Of a DNA stretch of 64,000 nt, positions 57,192 to 64,000 are shown piece after piece. Numbering within the stretch: the stretch's first letter is position 1; each line of letters starts with the position of its first letter. This DNA comes from Larix kaempferi (lineage: Eukaryota > Streptophyta > Pinopsida > Pinales > Pinaceae): NCBI GenBank assembly GCA_027924585.1, contig BSBM01000252.1:7564001-7628000 (forward strand), read 5' to 3'. A program made the position numbers and the translations under genes. The notes beneath the pieces were generated by a model, which saw nothing but the letters and a program-made list of their open reading frames with translations, made no database searches and was not told the DNA's origin.

Positions 57192-57761
57192 CTAAAGTTC
57201 AGCAAAATCCCATAAGATGGGGCCAAGTGTGCGTAACCATTGAACGCCCAAAACCACATCACATCCGCCTAGGGACAAGGAAAACATGTCAGAGCGCAGG
57301 TTATAATATTCCATAGAGATACGCACATTGTGACACTTCCCCTTGCAAGGTAAGGTGCCCCCATTGGCAACCATGACTTCAAAGTTGGAGCAAGGATGGA
57401 CAAAACAATCAGCCTGTTTGGAAATCCGAGGGTCAATGAAGTTATGAGTGCTACCAGAATCAATGAGTATGGTAAGAGGGAGCTGCTTGAAGTATCCCCT
57501 GACCTGCATTGTTTGTGGGGTGGTGACTCATGTTACAGCATGGAGAGAGATCTCGGGTGGATCGTCCTGAGATGGGGTGTCAACAGGCGGGTGTTGAATG
57601 TCAACCTGATCATCGACTGTATCTAGGGCTTCTTCACCAAGTTCAGAGGCAGGCGGAGAATCCACATCCAAGAGATAGAGCTTTTGTTGAACACATCTAT
57701 GTCCCCAACTGAATTTCTCATCACAATTATAACAAAGCCCTTTTTCTCGGCGTGCCTGCAT
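57192..57761 (-). pseudogene. Gypsy zinc finger and protease
   Basis: A C-X2-C-type motif (CYNCDEKFSWGHRC) is followed by an acidic linker. The protease has ILIDSGSTHNFID near 57480 and VVLGVQWLRTLGPI. The domain looks complete. In-frame stops precede the zinc finger (TAG near 57763) and follow protease (TAG near 57193). Both read TAGATGCAG. Confidence 0.85.
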
Positions 57762-58523
57762 CTATTTTTCAGACAAATGCTTGATAGGAGTTCGTCGAGG
57801 AGCAGGCGTGATGGGAGGTCGTTGGGAACCCATATTTCTGAAGGGAACAAATGTGGGTTTGGAGCATTGTTGAGCTGCAATCTTGTCCTCTGCCAACTTA
57901 GCCAACCCTAGGACTTCCATCATTGTGTTGGGACAGAACATTTTGATCTCTGAGCGGATTTCATCCTTGAGACCATTGATAAAACAACTCCTGTAGAATT
58001 CATCAGACAATCCTTCTATGTGATTGGCCAGTTTCTCAAATTCTGTTTGATACTCTCTCACGGTGCCAATTTGGTGAAGTTTAGTGAGTGCTCCCGTGAA
58101 GTCATCAAAAGCACTAGGACCAAATCGTGGCAAAAGGAGTTGGCAAAAATCTGTCCAGTTTGGCTTGGGATGAGCTTTGATGTACCAACAGTACCATTGA
58201 AGGGCTTCTTGTTCCAAATGAAAGGATGCAAGTGGAACTTTCTGGACGTCAAAAGTATTATGCAGATTGAAATATTGTTCTGCTCGGTATATCCATCCAG
58301 TCGGATCAATACCATTGAAGCGAGGAAAATCAAGCTTCGGCCCACGAAAATTGCTGGAAGAAGAGAACCCGGTGGCTGCAAAAGATTCTGGCTGTCGGTT
58401 ATTGTTCATGGCTGAATGCTGAAGATGGAGGCTGAGAATTTTTTCATCCAGATCTTGAAGTTTGGTTTGGATGGCTGCAAATGCTTCCTCCATGGTGTGT
58501 GCTCCTGCACGGGTGACAACCAT
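57762..58523 (-). pseudogene. Gypsy gag
   Basis: The start at 58523 gives MVVTRAGAHTMEEA. A coiled-coil-like N-terminus is followed by LDFPRFNGIDPTGWIYRAEQ, FHLEQEALQWYCWY and YRSCFINGLKDEI, the standard Ty3/gypsy gag core. The frame is open to the TAG before the zinc finger. Confidence 0.88.
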
Positions 58524-59350
58524 AACCAAGGTTTTTTTTTGTTTTTTTTGTGTGGAATGGGTAGAAAAACACAAACAGAAGCTGATTTAGTGAAGGGAAA
58601 TTTGGATTGGGGAAACAATCTGATGGGTAATTGGGGTTTGACTAGATTTTGGACACTTTCGAAAGGACAGGAAAGCAAAAAAGGGGGATTTTAGAAGCGG
58701 GGTGATAGAATGAGAAAATTTGGCAGAGAGGGACAAAGAAGCAGAATTAGAAAAGGAACTCTGTGGTAAAATTTGAAGGCGATCGGCAACAGAGGGATCT
58801 GAAATGACACTGAATGGACCGAAAATGGTTGGATCTGGAACGACTGTCAGAATAGATCTGGAACATCCTTCAGAATGGATCTGAAATGGCTGAATATGAA
58901 ACGGCTCGGAATGGATCTGAAACAGCATGGAAGTGATCGACAATAGTTAAGCTGAAAATAGATATGGACCCTAGGTATGTTTGGCTTCCTAACGGTTTAG
59001 GTGTTTCACTCCGCCACCAATGTTGTCTAACGGCTTGCGTATTGGGGCAGTACCCCTCACTCCACGGCTCAGGTAAAACTGATAACCGTTTTGCCACAAA
59101 CGACAGCTCTTGGTTTACCTCACGGGTGGGAACTAGTCAATCAAGTAGGGGTTGTTGCCCTTTTCGCTGGCAGGTCCTCTTAATGGGCCAGCTACTTTGG
59201 GGTTCCTGTGGTACTCCTCACAATGAGTTTTAGTGCTTATGCCCAAGTACTTCCCACAGTTAAGCGGATAGCGATTATTCCCAGATCCGAAGCTGCGACA
59301 GATGTGAAAAAAAATTTGACAGAAATTTCACCCAGCGACCCCAAGAAAGC

Positions 59351-59362
59351 GCTTTGATACCA
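59351..59362 (-). promoter_or_regulatory. Primer binding site
   Basis: TGGTATCAAAGC on the minus strand lies two bases inside the 5' LTR. It differs by one base from the Met-tRNA site. Confidence 0.85.
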
Positions 59363-59364
59363 GA

Positions 59365-59739
59365 TGTGATGAACCTGCAATAATTAATTAATGCAAATAC
59401 ACGAGATATCAAAAATAACAGAACTCAGAATCACTTTTATATTGATCACATGCCACTTCGAGGGGGAAACCTCCTTTGAGCAAGCTCAATACAATTAACT
59501 TCATGGTGCCTTCATAGGCCTCAACACACACTTATATACTAAGTCTAGGCACCAATACTATGAGTCAAAACCATGGGCCAATACAAACTATGGATCAACA
59601 AAACTATGGGCGAATTACAAAGCATATGCGCCAACAACAATAACACAAACTATGGATCAAAAAATACTACGGGACGACTTACAAAGCATATGCGTCCAAC
59701 AACAATATACTAACAAAGTAAAGACATGGGTTCCTAACA
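59365..59739 (-). repeat. Gypsy 5' LTR (375 bp)
   Basis: It is the partner of 55630-56004 with the same length and ends. A minus-strand TATATAAG lies at 59531-59538. Confidence 0.94.
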
Positions 59740-59770
59740 CCTAGGTCTGTTTTTACCCACTTTTGTCTCC

Positions 59771-60305
59771 ATGATAACTAGATGCAATTACCTTTCTTTT
59801 GTTTTTACCCAATTTTCTTCAATGAGGACACTTTAAGGAATATGGAAATGATTTATAGCTAGACAAAAGAAGCATAAGTAAAAACTCAATCCAATAAGCA
59901 ATTTTGAATGGTTATAGGTATTTCATTTATCATATATTATCAAGTATTATCCCAAGTATTTACTTGTTGGATTAATTATGGTTTAACATTTTGTATTTGG
60001 GATTCATCGATAAGATTAATATAACCCAAAATTGACAAATGATAACTGGATGCAATTACCCTTCTTTTTGTTTTTACCCAATTTTGTTCAATGAGGACAC
60101 TTTAAGGAATATGGAAATGATTTATAGCTAGACAAAAGAAGCATAAGTAAAAAATCAATCCAATAGGAATTTTTTAATGGTTAGGTATTTCATTTATCAT
60201 ATATTATCAGGTATTATCCCAAGTATGTACTTGTTGGATTAATTATGGTTTAACATTTTGTATTTGGGATTCACGGATAAGATTAATATAACCCAAAATT
60301 GACAA
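59771..60305. repeat. 268-bp tandem duplication
   Basis: Units 59771-60038 and 60039-60305 are nearly identical (for example both contain CAATGAGGACACTTTAAGGA). They lie beside the gypsy insertion but outside its target duplication. Confidence 0.9.
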
Positions 60306-61099
60306 CTATTGTTTGTACATTTCTTTTGACACTGTAATATATGGTTCTACATTCATTTAAAATAAATCACTATCTTGTACATAGGTGCTTTCACCATTTA
60401 TCATTTATGTTCATGTTGTTTGTGGATGGCTTGAATGGTTGAATTCATTGAACGTGTTTTAATCTTTTAAGTCACAATATCAAACATTTGGTAATGCATA
60501 TTTGTTGTATTTTAATTCTTCTCACGAGAGTAAAATGAAGCATGCTGATCTAAGCTAGATGTCCTTTGAATGAAAAAAAGAAGTAAAGTAGATTTGATTT
60601 AGAAATTCAAAGACACAAATTTATTTATGTATATACACGGATTGGTAACTAATTGAGATGTTTAACAAGTTACACATATTGTTTTTAATCTTTTGTTTTC
60701 ACTTCATTAAATATACTTTACTTTTCCTTTTTTACTTTAGCGTTTTTTTGCATCTTTTGAATCAATAATAGGGCCTCCAATTTTGTAGAAAATTAGTTAG
60801 ACAACTATTTGGTTTTGAACTCTCAGGACAAAAGCCTAGAACTTGGATGTATCTTTGTTTTGGATTATGAGTTTTTCCTCTCTTTTTAATATAGAAATTG
60901 TTGCCCGTTACTATCCAAAAAAAACATAGCCACTAATCCACTTCAATCCAAAAGCTATTGTGAAATTACAATTTTATTGTCGGCAAGAATTAACAAATAT
61001 AAAATTATAAGGATATAAGTAATTGTAATACTTGAACATATCTTAGGGAAATGATGATTGTGTATGTTAACATATGAACTTGTTGACAATCATGTTACC
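60306..61099. other. AT-rich DNA before LINE
   Basis: No gene or element was recognised. Confidence 0.4.
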
Positions 61100-61162
61100 T
61101 TAATATGTCTAGGGTTTGCTCAAACTTAGGGTTTGCGTTGCAGGAATTTTCGGTTCGTGCCC

Positions 61163-62468
61163 ATGGATCCCCCCCAGATCCTGGCCGTGACGGCTCGGTG
61201 GGGGCTCGTCCTCCCATCTCTGACCTCTTTCGCTCCCTGGTTTCCTCTCAACCAGTCTCTTCGAAGGCCCAGCCCCCAGCGATTCCAGATTTGTCAAGAA
61301 ATCAGCGGTGCCAGAAGTCAAGCTTTCATCAATAGCTTCGAAGTGTAAAGCAGTAGCTCTTTCAGAGAAGGGATTGGTCGGTCATTTTACTGGCTTGTGG
61401 CCATCACCGCGCTCCATTGAAACCTGGCTAAACAAAAACTGGCGTCCCCTCATTCAAGGTGAAGTACAACAAATCTTTTGCGGTAAGGGTTTCTTTGTGT
61501 TTTATTTTGAAAAAAAGGAGGATCGAGACTTGATCTTCAGAAATGATCCCTATTTCATGGGTCCAAGAGGGATGTATATCAACAAGTGGGATCTTTCCTT
61601 TGACCCTGAAAAGGATATACCCTCGGTTGTTCTAGTCTGGGTTAAACTGCCACACCTTCCTCTACATTGCTGGAATGATGAAGATCTAAAAGCCATTGGC
61701 AATTCTCTGGGTAAGTACATTGACAAATCAGAGCCAAAACCCCCAATGTTTTCATGTGCAAGAATTTGTGTCAAAGTGGATCTTGAAAAAGGTCTACCAA
61801 AAGCCATAAACCTGTCAATGGATGGCTGGAACCATATGCAAACTGTGGATTATGAGCAGATACCCTTTAAATGCAAGGTCTGCCATGAATATGGACATTT
61901 TGCAAAGTTATGCCCCAAAAGGAAAGCTCCATAAGTTGAGGAAGTTCAAGGCGGGGAATGGAACGAGGTTACAAGGAAAAAAGGAGGCAAGCCCAACATG
62001 AATAACCCTCCTAAATCTCCACCAAAAAGCAAGGAAAATGCTAACAAGTTCCAGGCTCTATCCAATGAGGCAAATGAAGAGGAGCAGGAAAAAAACAACA
62101 ACATAGAGGAGCCACGGTAGAATACTAGCTAGCAAAAAGCAGGGGATGTGGATCAAGATATACCCTCCCATCAGCATGAAGTCATGGGAACCGAAACATC
62201 CCTAAACTCAGGAGGATAAGTCATGCGAGCAAAGGAAAAATTATTCCAAGAAGAGACGTCAGAAAGCAAAGAAGAAGAACATGAACCTCTATCCAAAAGG
62301 GGCAGAAGATTCAAAAACTCAATAAGGGAGCAGGAAGCAGCCAGGGAAAAGGCGACGGGTAAGCAAACCAGTTTGGATCAGCATGTAAGAATATTATTTA
62401 GTGGAAAGCATAATCAAGGAGCACCGGAGGAGAAGGACAGAGCGGTTCCTCAACCCATCAAAAAATAA
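61163..62468 (+). pseudogene. LINE ORF1, DUF4283 and zinc knuckle
   Basis: The likely start ATG at 61163 precedes a proline-rich N-terminus. A missing base in the C run at 61168-61175 and a second shift near 61300 break the frame. The DUF4283 domain follows (VGHFTGLWPSPRSIETWLNKNW, KKEDRDLIFRNDPYFMG). A CCHC knuckle (CKVCHEYGHFAKLC) ends near 61915. A charged tail runs to the TAA at 62466-62468, with in-frame stops at 61932, about 62118, about 62127 and about 62218. ORF1 proteins coat LINE RNA. Confidence 0.85.
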
Positions 62469-64000
62469 TGAAGATAGTCTCCTGTAATTGCAGAGGATTA
62501 GGTGGAAAGCAAGAGGCAGAAGCCATTAAAAGAATTAAAAAAGTGGAAAACATAACAATCCTCATGATCCAGGAGACTAAAATGCAAGAGGAAGACAGCA
62601 TCAGCACTATGAAACACATTTGGCCCAATGGAGAGGGGAAATCTGTAAGCGCCTCAGGAGCTTCCGGAGGAGTCATCACCTGGTGGGATAAAGGTATGTA
62701 TAAATGTCATTCCTTCACATTCAATCGACATTGGATTTTTGTCGAACTTGAGGAACTCTCAAAGAATGAAATATTTTGGGTCGGAAATGTCTACGGACCC
62801 ACCATCTATGGACAAAAAGAAAACTTTTGGAATCAGTTAATAGACCAACGACATGGTAGGGAAGCTCTCCCTTGTATCTTGGCGGGGGATTTCAACGTCA
62901 CTATTTCAGCCATTGAGAGAAGGGGGGGATCTAAAGTCAGAGACCCGTTTGGAGAAAGACTGGAAGATTTGATATCCCTCTGGAATCTAATTGATATTAA
63001 GCCAAAGCAAGGTAACTATGCCTGGAATAACAAAAGAATCGGTCCATGTCATATTGCATCTAGAGTGGATCGTTTCCTGCTCAGTTCATCCTTCCTCTCC
63101 AAACCCTCCTTCCCCGACTCAAAGATCCTCGCCTCCGCCACATCTGACCATCGGCCCATCTCCCTTTTCTTTACCACCCTCGGGAACCTGGGACCCCTTC
63201 CTTTCAGATACAACCCTGCTTGGCTCGAAAATGAGAGTTGTTTGGAAGAAGTTAAAGCTGTTTAGTGGCTGTTTATTCTAGGTTCTCCAAGTTTCATTTG
63301 GGAAACCAAGCTCAAAATTGTGAAAGGGATCTTAAACCTGGAGAGGAACTAGCAAAACTTCAAAAGGATTTGGATAACCTCCAAAACAGTATGGAGCATG
63401 CTACAATCACGGAGGGCATGCTGAGGGATGAGAAAGACCTTGACGTCAAGATCCAGAATCTTGCTAGAAAAGATGAGGAGGAATGGAGACTCCGCTCAAG
63501 AAGCCTTTGGCTAAAGGCGGGAGATAGAAACACAAAGTTTTTTCATGCGTAGTGCAAGGAGAGATACAGGAAAAATAATATTTTGAGTCTTACAAAGGAG
63601 GATGGTACAAAGATTGAAGAACGGGTTCTCATTTTGAATGAAGTTAAAAACCACTTCGAGAGACTCTATAATGAAGATGAGGATGTTTCCAAGGAGGACA
63701 TGGAACAAATGAGCATGGAAATTTCCAAACTTATCTCCGACTCAGACAATAAGAAGTTAATGGTTCAGATCTCTGAGGATGAAGTCAGAAAGACAACTTG
63801 GTCCTTACATCCGGAAAAAGCTCCCGGCCCGGACGGATTCTCCATTCACTTCTACAGGAAATGCTGCCATTGGTTAAAAAAATATCTTATCAGAATGCTC
63901 AACTAGACCAGGAAAAGAGAGAGAATTGGAGGAGCCACAAACTCTACCTTCATCGCTTTAATTCCTAAAGATAAAAATCCCTTCGCCATTGGAAGATATC
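62468..64000 (+). pseudogene. LINE ORF2: endonuclease and RT start, cut by window
   Basis: The ATG at 62468 overlaps the ORF1 stop (TAATG). The APE-like endonuclease has CNCRGLGG, MIQETKM, ILAGDFNVT and SDHRPISLFF, all core motifs. After a shift near 63330 comes LWLKAGDRNTKFFHA (TAG at 63550), then the RT start with PEKAPGPDGFSIHFY and ALIPKDKNPF. Stops near 63263, 63550 and 63904 show it is inactive. The remainder lies beyond the window. Confidence 0.9.

Larger units (their letters stand above)
55625..59744 (-). mobile_element. Ty3/gypsy element with in-frame pol deletions
   Basis: Two 375-bp LTRs (55630-56004 and 59365-59739) are flanked by a perfect CCTAG duplication (55625-55629 and 59740-59744). 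A primer site, a PPT and gag/protease/pol pieces lie between them on the minus strand. At about 4.1 kb it is short for its family because the RT domain, the integrase core and part of the chromodomain region are missing. About a dozen LTR differences suggest moderate age. Confidence 0.94.
61100..64000 (+). mobile_element. LINE (L1-type), 5' half
   Basis: ORF1 (DUF4283 plus CCHC) is followed by ORF2 (endonuclease and the start of RT). The element continues past the window edge, so RNase H, tail and target duplication cannot be seen. Confidence 0.88.

Overview
The window reads as nuclear DNA of a seed plant with a large, repeat-packed genome, most likely a gymnosperm such as a conifer. This is inferred from the element types and the very low host-gene density; no species is claimed. 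Almost everything recognisable is transposable-element DNA of several ages. Only one stretch looks like a reasonably intact host gene: three C-terminal exons of an AAAP-type (GABA/amino-acid) transporter at 26154-26968. A decayed PPR-like fragment lies at 1021-1245.

Layout. 2042-5407: a complete hAT transposon (8-bp target duplication, inverted ends) whose transposase has one premature stop. 7345-13855: a full-length Ty3/gypsy chromovirus (5-bp target duplication, ~970-bp LTRs, Met-tRNA primer site, chromodomain) with eight in-frame stops and two frameshifts. 15571-18565: remnants of a plus-strand Ty1/copia element, with a tRNA-type SINE inserted in its RNase H region. 18566-19627: a non-autonomous hAT with an 8-bp duplication. 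20493-24380: a minus-strand copia element deleted from its 5' LTR into protease. 24999-25610: a SINE-like repeat in two tandem copies. 26154-26968: transporter exons, followed by an AT-rich tandem array carrying a 5'-truncated LINE (27229-28571, 16-bp duplication). 29739-29964: a second SINE of the 17.4-kb family. 30809-36501: a minus-strand copia element with an internal deletion. 37900-39720 and 40260-40900: decayed minus-strand LINE RT and gypsy integrase. 42959-51612: a large gag-protease-only gypsy element whose LTR-internal-LTR unit is followed by the 3' end of another unit. 51613-52912: a gypsy gag with an unusual N-terminal part and a candidate 64-nt intron, bounded by an inverted repeat. 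54104-54738: an integrase C-terminal fragment. 55625-59744: a gypsy element with three frame-preserving pol deletions. 61100-64000: the 5' half of a LINE running off the window edge.

The genes do not form a pathway; they are layers of insertion, deletion and local duplication. The most interesting candidates are: a LINE that appears to carry a third ORF after RNase H, joined by the same TAATG stop-start overlap that joins ORF1 and ORF2 in the other LINE; a gag that seems to need splicing; a tandem gag-protease-only element with repeated GC-rich hairpins; and a strong bias of premature stops towards glutamine codons.
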